Source of the DNA: Neomicrococcus lactis
Lineage (GTDB): Bacteria; Actinomycetota; Actinomycetes; Actinomycetales; Micrococcaceae
Assembly (NCBI RefSeq): GCF_014200305.1
Contig: NZ_JACHBL010000001.1
Location: forward strand, 2,232,001-2,296,000
Reading direction: 5' to 3'
Length of the DNA: 64,000 bases
Positions 32,825 to 41,319 of this stretch are shown here, in pieces; within the stretch, counting starts at the first letter, position 1; every line of letters starts with the position of its first letter. The position numbers were made by a program, and so were the translations under genes. The notes beneath the pieces were generated by a model. The model searched no databases, had not been told where the DNA came from, and was given only the letters and a program-made list of their open reading frames with translations.

Positions 32825-33967
32825 GTGAGTGCTTCTACTGTTTCTGTGCGTCCGATTACCGCTTCCGAACACCGCGCTCACCTCGAGCAGTACCCGCAGG
32901 CATCGTTCCTGCAGTTGCCCGCATGGGCCGAGGTGAAGAAGGAATGGACCGCCGAGTACCTCGGATGGTTCCGCGATTCTGCCTTGGTGGGTTCTGCGCT
33001 GGTTCTGCACCGTCCCACGCCCGTGGTGAAGTACACGCTCGCTTACATTCCTGAGGGCCCCGTGTTCAATTGGGAGAGCGAGGATTTCAACGAGTTCCTC
33101 AAGCCGATGATCGCGCACCTTAAGAAGAACCGCGTCTTCATGATCAAGATGGGTGCACCGCTCATTCGCCGCGTTTGGAAGGCTGCGGACGTGCGTAAGG
33201 CGCTCTCGCAGGGTTCCGCCGCTCTCATTTCCGAATTGCCGGAGGCTTCCGCATCCGCGCGCGCCGATTTCGTAGCCGCTTCCTTGCGCGCTAACGGCTG
33301 GCGGAAAGAAGAAGCTGGCGAAGATTTCACCGTGGGCCAGCCAGAATTTCAGGCTCGGATTCCACTTAAGGACGACGACGGAGCTCAACTGGACGTCGAC
33401 GGCGTTTTGGCGCAAATGAACCAAAATGCGCGACGCGAAACGCGTAAGGCCGCCTCGGGTCCGTTGGATGTGACTGTGGGTTCCTATGAGGACATTGAGC
33501 GCTTCCACACCTTGTACCGTGAGACCGCCGAGCGTGACAACTTTACGGGCCGCCCGCAGTCCTACTTTGAGACCATGTTCACCGCACTGAACAACCACAA
33601 GCCGGGAACGTGCACTGTCTACGTAGCCTCTCATGAAGGCGTGGACTTGGCGGCAGCCGTTCGCGTGCACTCCGGCGAAGGCGCTTGGTACGTCTACGGT
33701 GCGTCATCCGCCGTGGAGCGCAAGCTGTTTGCTCCGAAGGCTCTCATGCACCGCATGATCAGCGATTCCGTGGCCGAAGGCTGCTCCTTCTTGGACCAGG
33801 GCGGCGTGTCCGGAACCCTGTCCAAGGAACACCACTTGGCCGGCCTGACCTTGTTTAAGACCACCCTGGGCTGCGATGTTGTGCAGACCGTGGGCGAATG
33901 GGACCTCACCCTGAACAAGTTCTTCACCACCGCGTACGAGTTCTACATGAAGAAGCGCGGGAAGTAG
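32825..33967 (+). CDS. FemAB/FemX-family lipid II aminoacyltransferase
   Basis: A 380-residue protein of the FemABX family, which transfers an amino acid from aminoacyl-tRNA to the stem peptide of lipid II to build the peptidoglycan cross-bridge. Two GNAT-like halves are visible: QYPQASFLQLPAWAEVKK near the N-terminus, and RETAERDNFTGRPQSYF with YVYGASSAVERKLFAP and LDQGGVSGTLS in the second half. The GTG start at 32825 lies 6 bases after a TAGTGT box, consistent with a leaderless mRNA. GC returns to backbone level here. Micrococcaceae have interpeptide bridges, so the role fits; the amino acid added is unknown. Confidence 0.88.
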   Translation: MSASTVSVRPITASEHRAHLEQYPQASFLQLPAWAEVKKEWTAEYLGWFRDSALVGSALVLHRPTPVVKYTLAYIPEGPVFNWESEDFNEFLKPMIAHLKKNRVFMIKMGAPLIRRVWKAADVRKALSQGSAALISELPEASASARADFVAASLRANGWRKEEAGEDFTVGQPEFQARIPLKDDDGAQLDVDGVLAQMNQNARRETRKAASGPLDVTVGSYEDIERFHTLYRETAERDNFTGRPQSYFETMFTALNNHKPGTCTVYVASHEGVDLAAAVRVHSGEGAWYVYGASSAVERKLFAPKALMHRMISDSVAEGCSFLDQGGVSGTLSKEHHLAGLTLFKTTLGCDVVQTVGEWDLTLNKFFTTAYEFYMKKRGK

Positions 33968-33978
33968 CCCCAACATTT

Positions 33979-34035
33979 CTAACGGATGACATCACGATGT
34001 TGTCATTTCGGCGCTTCGGCGTATCGTTAGTTTTT
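33979..34035 (+). terminator. terminator after femAB-family gene
   Basis: CTAACG (33979-33984) pairs with CGTTAG (34025-34030), with an inner ATGACA/TGTCAT stem, and is followed by TTTTT. It separates femAB from the NAD operon. Confidence 0.5.
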
Positions 34036-34041
34036 GTCAAA

Positions 34042-34071
34042 TTGACTCTAACTAAATTTAGAGTCTAGGAA
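34042..34071 (+). promoter_or_regulatory. nrtR-nadABC promoter with palindromic operator
   Basis: TTGACT (34042-34047), 18 bases, TAGGAA (34066-34071). GACTCTAA (34044-34051) and TTAGAGTC (34058-34065) are perfect 8-base inverted arms that fill the spacer. Because the first gene is NrtR, autoregulation through this site is the natural inference. Confidence 0.6.
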
Positions 34072-34091
34072 ACGCAAGCTTACGGAGCGAG

Positions 34092-34892
34092 GTGACCAGC
34101 GTGAGCCTTTTCGGAGAACCCTTGAACACGGGCGGCGGCGGCCTTAACGCCAACGTCTCGGAGCGTGCCACGCTTCAGCCGAGCTTGGCGATTTCCACCG
34201 TGATCTTCGCGCTGAAGCCTGATGCCAACGGCAAAGTGTCCATCTGGATGCCGCTGGTCAGGCGCACCCGCGAACCGTTCAAAGGTCAGTGGGCTCTTCC
34301 TGGCGGACCGTTGCATTCGGACGAATCGCTTGAAGACGCCGCGCGAAGGAACCTTCAGGAAACCACGGGCATCGAGCCTGCCTACCTTGAACAGCTCTAC
34401 GCTTTCGGTGGCCTGCAGCGAAGCCACAAGAAGGAAATCGGCGCGCAACGCGTGGTCTCGATCGTCTACTGGGCACTCGTGAAAGGCGACACTGCCGAGT
34501 TCGAAGAGCGCCACAACGTCCAATGGCAACCAGCTGACGCACAAGGCTCTTCCAACGGCCAAGATGCAATTCAAGGCAGCCCGCTAGACCTCGCCTTCGA
34601 TCACCGCGAGATCGTGGACTACGCGCTCTGGCGCTTGCGCAACAAGATCGAATACTCCCAAGTGGGCTACCACTTCTTGGGTGAACTTTTCACCCTCGCC
34701 CAACTCCGCGAAGTCCATGAAGCAGTCCTGAACAAGACGCTGGACAAAGCAAACTTCCGTCGCGACATCCTCGCGAACAAAGATCTCGAAGAAACTGAGC
34801 ATTTCCTCGAAGGCGGTCGTCACCGCCCACCCAAGCTCTACCGCTACACCGGTCCACGAGGACTCGGATCCCCCTCCAGGAGCACGTCATGA
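34092..34892 (+). CDS. nrtR: NrtR-type NAD-biosynthesis regulator (Nudix-like)
   Basis: A 266-residue protein: an N-terminal Nudix-like domain (GQWALPGGPLHSDESLEDAA, residues about 68-90) whose Nudix box is degenerate (RRNLQETTGIE; the REUXEE core is incomplete), and a C-terminal winged helix (about 180-255, GELFTLAQLREVHEAVL, DKANFRRDILA). This two-domain plan defines NrtR, which senses ADP-ribose/NAD status and represses NAD genes. It is the first gene of the nad operon and its stop overlaps nadA. The GTG start at 34092 has GGAG 4 bases upstream; a second GTG three codons on is possible. Confidence 0.88.
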   Translation: MTSVSLFGEPLNTGGGGLNANVSERATLQPSLAISTVIFALKPDANGKVSIWMPLVRRTREPFKGQWALPGGPLHSDESLEDAARRNLQETTGIEPAYLEQLYAFGGLQRSHKKEIGAQRVVSIVYWALVKGDTAEFEERHNVQWQPADAQGSSNGQDAIQGSPLDLAFDHREIVDYALWRLRNKIEYSQVGYHFLGELFTLAQLREVHEAVLNKTLDKANFRRDILANKDLEETEHFLEGGRHRPPKLYRYTGPRGLGSPSRSTS

Positions 34893-36214
34893 CGTCAGTC
34901 GCCACCACCATCAAGCTCATCTCCCGCGAAGACGCGGAGAATGCGGAACGCCAGCGCAAAAACGCCGGCTCCTTCGCGCCGCAAACCTGTTCCACGGAAC
35001 TCAAAGACGGCCCGTGGGAATTCGATGCGCTCGCCGAAAAGCTCGGCATGCCTGCTTACGGTCCGGGCGCCTCGATGGCTGACATCGCGCCGAAGGATTC
35101 CCCACGGCAAGGCGCGCTCCCGCAAGAGTACAAAAACGCAACGGACGAAGAACTGGACCGCCGCATTCTGAAGGCTAAGGAAGTGCTGGGGGACGGCGTC
35201 GTCGTGCTGGGGCATTTCTATCAGCGCGATGAAGTGGTGAAGTATGCGGACTTCGTGGGCGACTCCTTCCAGCTCGCAAATGCCGCACTGACTAAGCCTG
35301 ATGCGAAGGCGATTGTCTTTTGCGGCGTGCATTTCATGGCCGAGACCGCGGACATTCTTTCCGCACCGGAGCAGGCCGTGATCCTGCCGAACCTTGCGGC
35401 CGGCTGCTCCATGGCTGACATGGCGGACATTGATTCCGTCGAGGCGGCCTGGGCGGAACTTGAGGCGCAGTTCGGCACCGAGCCGGACGCGGACGGCAAG
35501 GTCCCCGTCATCCCCGTGACCTACATGAATTCCAGTGCCGCGCTCAAGGGATTCTGTGGCGAGCACGGCGGAATTGTTTGCACCTCATCCAACGCGGAAA
35601 TGGTCCTGACATGGGCGTTTGAGCGCGCGCAGCGCGTGCTGTTCTTCCCGGACCAGCACTTGGGCCGCAACACCGCCAAGGCTATGGGCGTGCCGCTCGA
35701 GCAGATGCCGATGTGGAATCCGCGCTTGACGCTCGGTGGAAATACGGCCGAGATTCTGCAGGATTCGCGCGTCATTCTGTGGCACGGCTTCTGCAGCGTG
35801 CACAAGCGCTTCAACATGGCCCAGATCGAGAGGGCGCGCGGGGAATTCCCGGAGGTCCGCGTGATCGTGCACCCCGAGTGCCCCATGGAAGTGGTGGACG
35901 CCGCGGACGAATACGGCTCCACGGACTATATTCGCAAGGCCATCGCGGCTGCGGACAAGCCCACCACGTTCGCGATCGGCACCGAGATCAACCTCGTCAA
36001 TCGCCTCGCGAACGAGTACCCGCAGCACAACATCTTCTGCCTCGATCCAGTGATTTGCCCGTGCTCCACGATGTACCGCATCCACCCCGGCTACCTCGCG
36101 TGGGTGCTCGAGGGCTTGGTTGAGGGGGAAGTGCGCAATCAAATCACGGTGGATCCGAAGGTCGCTCAGACCGCGAAGATCGCGCTTGAGCGCATGTTGG
36201 CGGCTAAACCGTGA
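34889..36214 (+). CDS. nadA: quinolinate synthase
   Basis: A 441-residue NadA, which condenses iminoaspartate with dihydroxyacetone phosphate to quinolinate using a [4Fe-4S] cluster. Cluster cysteines lie in FCGVHFMAE, GIVCTSSNAEM and DPVICPCSTM. The substrate motif VLGHFYQRDEVVKYADFVGD and HPECPMEV are present. The N-terminal 85 residues extend beyond the family core. ATG overlaps the nrtR stop, and its own stop overlaps nadB, showing a tight operon. The nearby cysteine desulfurase probably supplies sulfur for the cluster. Confidence 0.95.
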   Translation: MTSVATTIKLISREDAENAERQRKNAGSFAPQTCSTELKDGPWEFDALAEKLGMPAYGPGASMADIAPKDSPRQGALPQEYKNATDEELDRRILKAKEVLGDGVVVLGHFYQRDEVVKYADFVGDSFQLANAALTKPDAKAIVFCGVHFMAETADILSAPEQAVILPNLAAGCSMADMADIDSVEAAWAELEAQFGTEPDADGKVPVIPVTYMNSSAALKGFCGEHGGIVCTSSNAEMVLTWAFERAQRVLFFPDQHLGRNTAKAMGVPLEQMPMWNPRLTLGGNTAEILQDSRVILWHGFCSVHKRFNMAQIERARGEFPEVRVIVHPECPMEVVDAADEYGSTDYIRKAIAAADKPTTFAIGTEINLVNRLANEYPQHNIFCLDPVICPCSTMYRIHPGYLAWVLEGLVEGEVRNQITVDPKVAQTAKIALERMLAAKP

Positions 36215-37860
36215 GCATTCTGGTGGTGGGGAGCGGGGTCGCGGGGCTCACCGCCGCGATTTCCGCTGCGCAGCGTGGCGCCGAGGTCACCCTGTTGACC
36301 AAGGGCGCGCTCACGGATTCCAATTCCATGCTGGCGCAGGGTGGTTACGCGTCCGTGTTGGGCCCGAACGAGCGCACGCCCGGCGATTCCGTGGAGTCCC
36401 ACGTGCAGGACACCCTCGCGGCTGGTTCCTTCCATGGTTCGGCTGAGGCGGTTCGCGTGCTGTGCGCGCAGGGCGCCGAGTCCGTCGCGGAGTTGATCGC
36501 GCGCGGTGTGCCCTTCGATCGCGACGCCGTGGGCCGGCTTCTGCTCACCGTCGAGGCTGCGCACAGTTTCCCGCGCGTCCTCCACGTGGGCGGCGATGCG
36601 TCCGGCCGCGGCCTGACCACCGCCCTCCTTGCGTTCGCGAAATCCTTGGCTGACGAGGGGCGATTACGCGTCATTGAACACGCGGCCGTGACCTCGTTGG
36701 TGCTGGATTCCGGCGCCGTGACCGGGCTTGAGTACGTTTCCTCGGATGGATTACGACGACGCCAGCGCGCCTCCTCCGTCATCCTTGCGACCGGCGGTGC
36801 CGGGCAACTGTTCGCCCACACCACCAACCCGGCCGTGGCGACCGGCGACGGCGTGCTCCTTGCCGCGCGTGCCGGGGCGGTGTTGAAGGACGTCGAGTTT
36901 TATCAGTTCCACCCGACCGTCTTGCAGGTTGCCCGTGCGGATGGCGGCTTCGATTCGCAGCTCGTGTCCGAGGCAGTTCGTGGCGAAGGCGCCGTGATTC
37001 GTGACGCTTCCGGCCGCGCTTTTGTCAGTGACTATCACCCGAGTGGCGACCTCGCTCCGCGCGATGCCGTCTCGCGCGCGCTGGCCCTGCATCAGCGCGA
37101 AAACGCATCCGGTCAGGCGTATTTGGACGCCACGGGAATTGCGGCCGAGCGTGGCAGGGACTTCTTGGCCCGACGCTTCCCGAGCCTCGACGCTATGACG
37201 CGCGCCGCTGGGTTCGACTGGGCCCGCGAGCTCTTGCCTATCAGCCCGGCCGCGCATTACTGGATGGGTGGAGTCGCCACTGATCTGCACGGCGCCACGA
37301 GCGTCCCGGGTCTCTATGCCGTGGGTGAGGTGGCCTTCACGGGCGTTCACGGCGCCAACCGACTGGCCTCGAATTCGCTACTCGAAGGCGCGGTCTTTGC
37401 GAACCATGCGGTGGCGCATGCCTTGTCCCGCGGGGAAAGCTGGACCGCTTCGCCTGCAGATTTCGGCGAAGAGCACCTGGAAGTTTGCGTTCCCGAAGCT
37501 CCCGAAGTTCCAGAAACATCTGCCGTACCTTTACGCGCTCTACTTTCACCCGCGATACTTTCACGAACCGATGTGCAGCAGGCCATGGAACAGGACGCGG
37601 GCATCATTCGCGACGCCGCCGGACTCAATCGCTTGCGCCACCACCTCTCATCCAACCGCGCGGCGGACGAGGAAACTCACGATCTCAAGACGCTCGGTCT
37701 TCTTCTGACCGAATCCGCCGCTGCTCGTCGCGAATCACTCGGCGCTCACTATCGCCAAGACTCCGTCAGTGGAGGCAGTGAGCCGCGCGGCGGCGTCGTA
37801 CTCAAAATGGAAAACCGCACGTCAACGGCGGAATTAGCAACCGCTGGAAGGATGGCATAG
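36211..37860 (+). CDS. nadB: L-aspartate oxidase
   Basis: A 549-residue flavoprotein that oxidises L-aspartate to iminoaspartate, the substrate of NadA. FAD-binding VVGSGVAGLTAAISAAQRGAEV at the N-terminus, SNSMLAQGG, the succinate-dehydrogenase-like HPTVLQ segment, AHYWMGGVATD and GANRLASNSLLEG are all present. The GTG start overlaps the nadA stop. Near the C-terminus, about residues 526-531 (PRGGVVL) are encoded by a copy of the dispersed TACGACG motif (37788-37803), in a poorly conserved tail. Confidence 0.95.
   Translation: MSILVVGSGVAGLTAAISAAQRGAEVTLLTKGALTDSNSMLAQGGYASVLGPNERTPGDSVESHVQDTLAAGSFHGSAEAVRVLCAQGAESVAELIARGVPFDRDAVGRLLLTVEAAHSFPRVLHVGGDASGRGLTTALLAFAKSLADEGRLRVIEHAAVTSLVLDSGAVTGLEYVSSDGLRRRQRASSVILATGGAGQLFAHTTNPAVATGDGVLLAARAGAVLKDVEFYQFHPTVLQVARADGGFDSQLVSEAVRGEGAVIRDASGRAFVSDYHPSGDLAPRDAVSRALALHQRENASGQAYLDATGIAAERGRDFLARRFPSLDAMTRAAGFDWARELLPISPAAHYWMGGVATDLHGATSVPGLYAVGEVAFTGVHGANRLASNSLLEGAVFANHAVAHALSRGESWTASPADFGEEHLEVCVPEAPEVPETSAVPLRALLSPAILSRTDVQQAMEQDAGIIRDAAGLNRLRHHLSSNRAADEETHDLKTLGLLLTESAAARRESLGAHYRQDSVSGGSEPRGGVVLKMENRTSTAELATAGRMA
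37788..37803 (-). repeat. copy of the dispersed TACGACG motif inside nadB
   Basis: On the - strand GAGTACGACGCCGCCG, encoding GGVVL on the + strand in the variable tail of NadB. It is nearly identical to the copy at 63166. Confidence 0.4.
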
Positions 37861-38732
37861 TGGCCACCGAACCCATCCCCTTCTCGCCCGCGGCCGTCCG
37901 CCGCGTCCTGGAATTCGCGTACGCGGAGGACGCGCCGAGCGGCGACCTGACCTCCCTCTTGCTCATCCCCGCCGACGCGCGCGCCACCGCAGAACTGCGC
38001 GCCCGCGAGGCCGGAGTCATGTCCGGCGGGCCCGTGATTTCCGCGGGGTTCTTGATGCACGACGCCGCCGCTGACGTCTCGCTCCTAGTTCCAGAAGGCG
38101 CCGCTTTCGACGCTGGAACCGTATTGGCTCGAGTGAGCGGGAACGCTCGCGCGCTGCTGACCGCCGAGCGCGTGGTCCTCAACTTGGTGCAGCGCATGAG
38201 TGCGATTGCCCAGCTGACCTCGGAATATGTGGCGCTGACCGCGGGAACTGCCGCAAGGATTGTGGATACGCGGAAGACCACGCCGGGACTACGCGAGCTC
38301 GAGCGTTATGCCGTGCGATGCGGCGGTGGGCGGAATCATCGATTCAGCCTGTCTGATGCAGTGATGGCCAAGGACAATCACCTCGCCGTGCTGACCGGGG
38401 GAGATGCTTCGAAGCTGACCTCAGTGCTGAAGGACGCGCGCGCTCAGCTGGGGCACACCACGCATTTTGAGGTGGAAGTGGACTCTTTGGAGCAGATTCC
38501 GTTTGTACTGGATGCCGGCGTGGACACCATCATGTTGGACAACTTCTCGTTGGATGATCTGCGGGCCGGGGTGGCTTTGATTGGGGACCGCGCTGTGGCG
38601 GAGGCAAGTGGCGGCGTGAACCTTTCCACCGTGGCTGATATTGCGGCTACCGGCGTTGATGTCATCTCCGTCGGCGCGCTCACGCACTCGGTGTCCAACT
38701 TGGATATTGGGCTTGACGTGGTGATTTCGTGA
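37860..38732 (+). CDS. nadC: nicotinate-nucleotide pyrophosphorylase (carboxylating)
   Basis: A 290-residue quinolinate phosphoribosyltransferase, giving nicotinate mononucleotide and CO2. Motifs: EDAPSGDLTS near the N-terminus, RIVDTRKTTPGLRELERYAV, GGGRNHRFSLSDAVMAKDNH and the barrel strands FEVEVDSLEQ, IMLDNFS and EASGGVNLSTV. GTG start overlaps the nadB stop by one base. Length is normal. Confidence 0.95.
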   Translation: MATEPIPFSPAAVRRVLEFAYAEDAPSGDLTSLLLIPADARATAELRAREAGVMSGGPVISAGFLMHDAAADVSLLVPEGAAFDAGTVLARVSGNARALLTAERVVLNLVQRMSAIAQLTSEYVALTAGTAARIVDTRKTTPGLRELERYAVRCGGGRNHRFSLSDAVMAKDNHLAVLTGGDASKLTSVLKDARAQLGHTTHFEVEVDSLEQIPFVLDAGVDTIMLDNFSLDDLRAGVALIGDRAVAEASGGVNLSTVADIAATGVDVISVGALTHSVSNLDIGLDVVIS

Positions 38733-38766
38733 TTGTGTTTGGATCCTCAGTGCGGGGCATGATCCC

Positions 38767-39972
38767 GTGATTTACCTCGACGCGGCGGCCACCACGCCCG
38801 TGCGGCGCGAAGTTCTCGAGGCCATGTGGCCGTATCTGACGGGGGAGTTCGGTAACGCGTCCTCGCATCATGAACTCGGGGCGCGGGCCAAGGATGCTCT
38901 GGAAGACGCGCGTGCTTCGGTGGCGTCAGTGTTGGGATGCAGGCCCTCGGAAGTGGTGTTCACTTCCGGTGGGACTGAATCCGACAACCTGGCCGTCAAG
39001 GGGCTCGTGTTGCCGATGATCGCTGGCGCTACTCCTGCCGCAGCAGCGGAAACCGCACGAGTTCATGTGGCGGTGTCCTCGATTGAGCACGCAGCCGTGC
39101 TGGAGTCTGCCCGGTATCTTCAACGGTGGCATGGCGTGGACGTGACCGAGTTGCCCGTGAACTCCGGGGGACTGGTGAGCGTCGAGGAACTTGACGCGTA
39201 TTTGTCCGCGAAATCGGCGGCAGGTTACTCAAAAGGCCTTGTCAGCATCATGTATGCCAACAACGAGGTGGGCACGGTGCAGGACATTTCTGCGCTGTCT
39301 GCGGTGGCTCATCATTATGGTGCGCTCTTCCATACGGATGCAGTGCAGGCCGCCGGGTGGCTTTCGCTGGATGTGTCCCAGCTCGGCGTCGACGCCTTGA
39401 GCATCTCCGGCCACAAGCTCGGGGCGCCCAAGGGATGCGGTGTCCTGTTTGCTTCTCGCGCGGTGACTCTTGAGCCAATCATCAATGGCGGCGGCCAAGA
39501 GCGTGGGCTGCGTTCTGGCACCGAGGGCGTTGCGAATGCGGTGGGCATCGCGACTGCGTTGACGCTTGCTGAAACGGAACGTGAGGCTACTTCACGTCGC
39601 ATGACGGAGCTGCGGAACGGGTTCTTGTCACGCGTCCGCGAACTCGTTCCGAGTGTGGTTCTTACTGGACTCGAACCAGCTGAGGGCAACCGACTGCCGA
39701 ACAACGCTTCATTGATCCTCCCGGGATTCAACGGAGAGTCCGTGTTGTTGGAACTCGAGCGTCGAGGCGTTATCTGCTCTTCGGGTTCGGCGTGCGCAGC
39801 AGGCTCCACAGATCCCAGCCACGTGCTGATCGCCATGGGAATTTCTGAAGACGATGCTCGCACCGCCATCCGCTTCAGCCTGCCCTCAACTATCACCGCC
39901 GAAGACCTCGAGCGCGCTGCGACCTTGCTCTCGCAGTCGATAGTTCATTTAGCGAATCTGCGCTTGAGATGA
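38767..39972 (+). CDS. cysteine desulfurase (NifS/IscS-like) in the nad operon
   Basis: A 401-residue PLP enzyme that takes sulfur from cysteine. Features: YLDAAATTPVRREV at the start, FTSGGTESDNLAVKG, the PLP lysine in SISGHKLGAPKGCGVLFA, GGGQERGLRSGTE, and the active Cys in CSSGSACAAGSTDPSHVL. It starts 34 bases after nadC and likely belongs to the same transcript. Dedicated desulfurases (NadS) are known to build the NadA iron-sulfur cluster, which is the probable role here. GTG is the only suitable start. Confidence 0.92.
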   Translation: MIYLDAAATTPVRREVLEAMWPYLTGEFGNASSHHELGARAKDALEDARASVASVLGCRPSEVVFTSGGTESDNLAVKGLVLPMIAGATPAAAAETARVHVAVSSIEHAAVLESARYLQRWHGVDVTELPVNSGGLVSVEELDAYLSAKSAAGYSKGLVSIMYANNEVGTVQDISALSAVAHHYGALFHTDAVQAAGWLSLDVSQLGVDALSISGHKLGAPKGCGVLFASRAVTLEPIINGGGQERGLRSGTEGVANAVGIATALTLAETEREATSRRMTELRNGFLSRVRELVPSVVLTGLEPAEGNRLPNNASLILPGFNGESVLLELERRGVICSSGSACAAGSTDPSHVLIAMGISEDDARTAIRFSLPSTITAEDLERAATLLSQSIVHLANLRLR

Positions 39973-40133
39973 CGAACTCTTCATGGCGAAAGGAAGATGG
40001 GGCATGGGCGGATTACGTAGTGACCGGGCACCGGTCTGTGCGCGACGGCCGAAATTCTCACCTTTTGTCTAATAGACGTGAAGTCTCAAAAGTGTAGGGC
40101 CGGATCATATCCACCCTACAGTTGGGGGAAGTT

Positions 40134-40558
40134 ATGAAAGTTCTGAGAAAGTCGTTGCTTTGAGTGGTAGCAGCCGGTTCGTTGGTCGCTTGTAGCACGC
40201 CCGTCAATGCTTCTTGGCGGGGCGTATCGCTGGAGATCACGGAAAAGGACGCCACATCAAATGTTCCAGTCACGGTCATTACATTGAAAGTATTAGTAAC
40301 GGCATCACTGGCGGGATTGGCATTAGTAACGGCATCACTGGCGGGATTGGCATTAGTAACGGCATCACTGGCGGGATTGGCATGGATCGTGGCGAGCTCA
40401 GCTATATAAAGCACTCGGCATCGTCTAGCCAGACCGCTGTTGCTCAACTCAAAGCGCGGCAGACCATCAACATCATGGGTATTCCGACTGGTCGAGATGT
40501 CGGCATACGTCTAAACGTCAATTGGTCAGGCGGGTCAACCACCTCATGTGGTTCATAG
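40134..40558 (+). pseudogene. decayed lipoprotein gene
   Basis: ATG at 40134 with a GGGGGAAG site opens a lipoprotein signal (MKVLRKSLL, then VVAAGSLVAC with a lipobox Cys) but a TGA at codon 10 cuts it inside the signal peptide. The same frame then gives STPVNASWRGVSLEITEKD and runs into a 3 x 30-bp tandem repeat, ending at 40409. A second frame, open to 40558, carries what looks like the real C-terminal part (GMDRGELSYIKHS to VNWSGG). A nonsense codon plus a frameshift indicate a dead gene; an alternative is a nine-residue leader peptide with a separate gene behind it. Confidence 0.6.
40292..40381 (+). repeat. three perfect 30-bp tandem repeats
   Basis: Three identical units at 40292-40321, 40322-40351 and 40352-40381. 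The 30-base length keeps any reading frame intact, giving LVTASLAGLA or ISNGITGGIG repeats depending on frame. Perfect identity points to recent slippage. Confidence 0.95.
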
Positions 40559-40574
40559 AGTCTAGGGGATTTCC

Positions 40575-40712
40575 ATGCAAATTTGGCAGTACTTGGTCAT
40601 AGTCATATCGGTACTGATCGTCGCCTTTTTAGCGTTGATTATTCGCCAGTTCATCGTCGGCTGGAAAACACCCGCCGACGAGCGCACCGTGGAGAAGTCC
40701 AAAGAACTCTGA
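40575..40712 (+). CDS. 45-residue single-helix membrane protein
   Basis: A short frame with ATG at 40575 and AGGGGAT at 40563-40569 as ribosome binding site. The product (MQIWQYLVIVISVLIVAFLA...) has one hydrophobic helix at residues 5-24, followed by a basic residue and an acidic tail ending EKSKEL. The clean helix, charge pattern and site argue for a real small membrane protein. Function unknown; it follows the lipoprotein remnant and precedes a convergent VOC gene. Confidence 0.6.
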   Translation: MQIWQYLVIVISVLIVAFLALIIRQFIVGWKTPADERTVEKSKEL

Positions 40713-40729
40713 CCGGGTCCGTTTCCGTT

Positions 40730-41134
40730 TTAGCTCGAAGCGTTGCCCTCAACCCAAGCGCTCATGTCCATGTAGACGATTTCCCACACGTGGCCGTCTG
40801 GGTCCGAAACGGCAGCGGAGTACATGCCGGGTGCCCCAGACTTCGCTTCACGGTAGATGGCGCCGCCGTTTTCGGGGGCATTCTTGACGAACGTATCTAC
40901 TTCTTCGGAGGATTCCGCACTGAGCGCGTTCAGCATTTGCTTGCTACCTTCACCGAAAGACGCTTTGTCCCCGTTGAGGGACATCACGAAAATTTCATCC
41001 GAGAGCATCCACGAGGTGGCGTTCTCGTCAGAGAACATGTCATTCTTCTGGAAACCGAGGGACTGGTAGAAGGCATCAGTTTTAGCAGCGTCGCGGCGTG
41101 GCAGGTAGGCCGGTCCGGGTTGCGGAATCGTCAC
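40730..41134 (-). CDS. glyoxalase/VOC-superfamily protein
   Basis: About 134 residues, with two VOC half-repeats: AAKTDAFYQSLGFQKNDMF near the N-terminus and YSAAVSDPDGHVWEIVYMDM near the C-terminus. This resembles the bleomycin-resistance/glyoxalase-like group; the metal-site pattern is incomplete (Glu in WEIVY present, N-terminal His absent), so enzymatic activity is uncertain. Start GTG 41134 is chosen because longer in-frame starts run through a 16-bp inverted repeat and a terminator; a TTG at 41155 is a less likely alternative. Confidence 0.75.
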   Translation of the reverse strand: MTIPQPGPAYLPRRDAAKTDAFYQSLGFQKNDMFSDENATSWMLSDEIFVMSLNGDKASFGEGSKQMLNALSAESSEEVDTFVKNAPENGGAIYREAKSGAPGMYSAAVSDPDGHVWEIVYMDMSAWVEGNASS

Positions 41135-41137
41135 TAG

Positions 41138-41178
41138 ACTTGCGGATTCGTTGGTCAACCAGCAACGAATCCGCAAGT
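41138..41178. repeat. 16-bp perfect inverted repeat before the VOC gene
   Basis: ACTTGCGGATTCGTTG (41138-41153) and its exact complement (41163-41178) flank a 9-base loop. It ends 4 bases from the proposed VOC start, so as RNA it would form a stem next to the start codon; as DNA it would be a long operator. Confidence 0.7.
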
Positions 41179-41263
41179 ACACCGACGATTGCAGGATGAA
41201 GTGCGGCGCCGGGCGCTGAAGACAGCCGAAAACCGGTGGAGACACGCAAAAGGGCATAAGAAA

Positions 41264-41298
41264 GGGAGCGCGTGCACCCCACAGCGACACGCGCTCCC
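41264..41298. terminator. terminator of the glyA-sox operon (bidirectional shape)
   Basis: GGGAGCGCGTG (41264-41274) pairs with CACGCGCTCCC (41288-41298). On the - strand it is followed by TTTCTTATGCCCTTTT and on the + strand by TAGTTTT. It lies 22 bases after the soxG stop. Confidence 0.8.
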
Positions 41299-41319
41299 TA
41301 GTTTTAGGAGTGAGAAACG

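Noticed and set aside
39983-40072. Possible 29-residue protein (MAKGRWGMGG...)
   Set aside because: No ribosome binding site of quality and no recognisable pattern; likely chance.
40292-40381. Possible CRISPR array (three 30-bp repeats)
   Set aside because: The units are directly adjacent with no spacers, and no cas genes are present; it is a simple tandem duplication.
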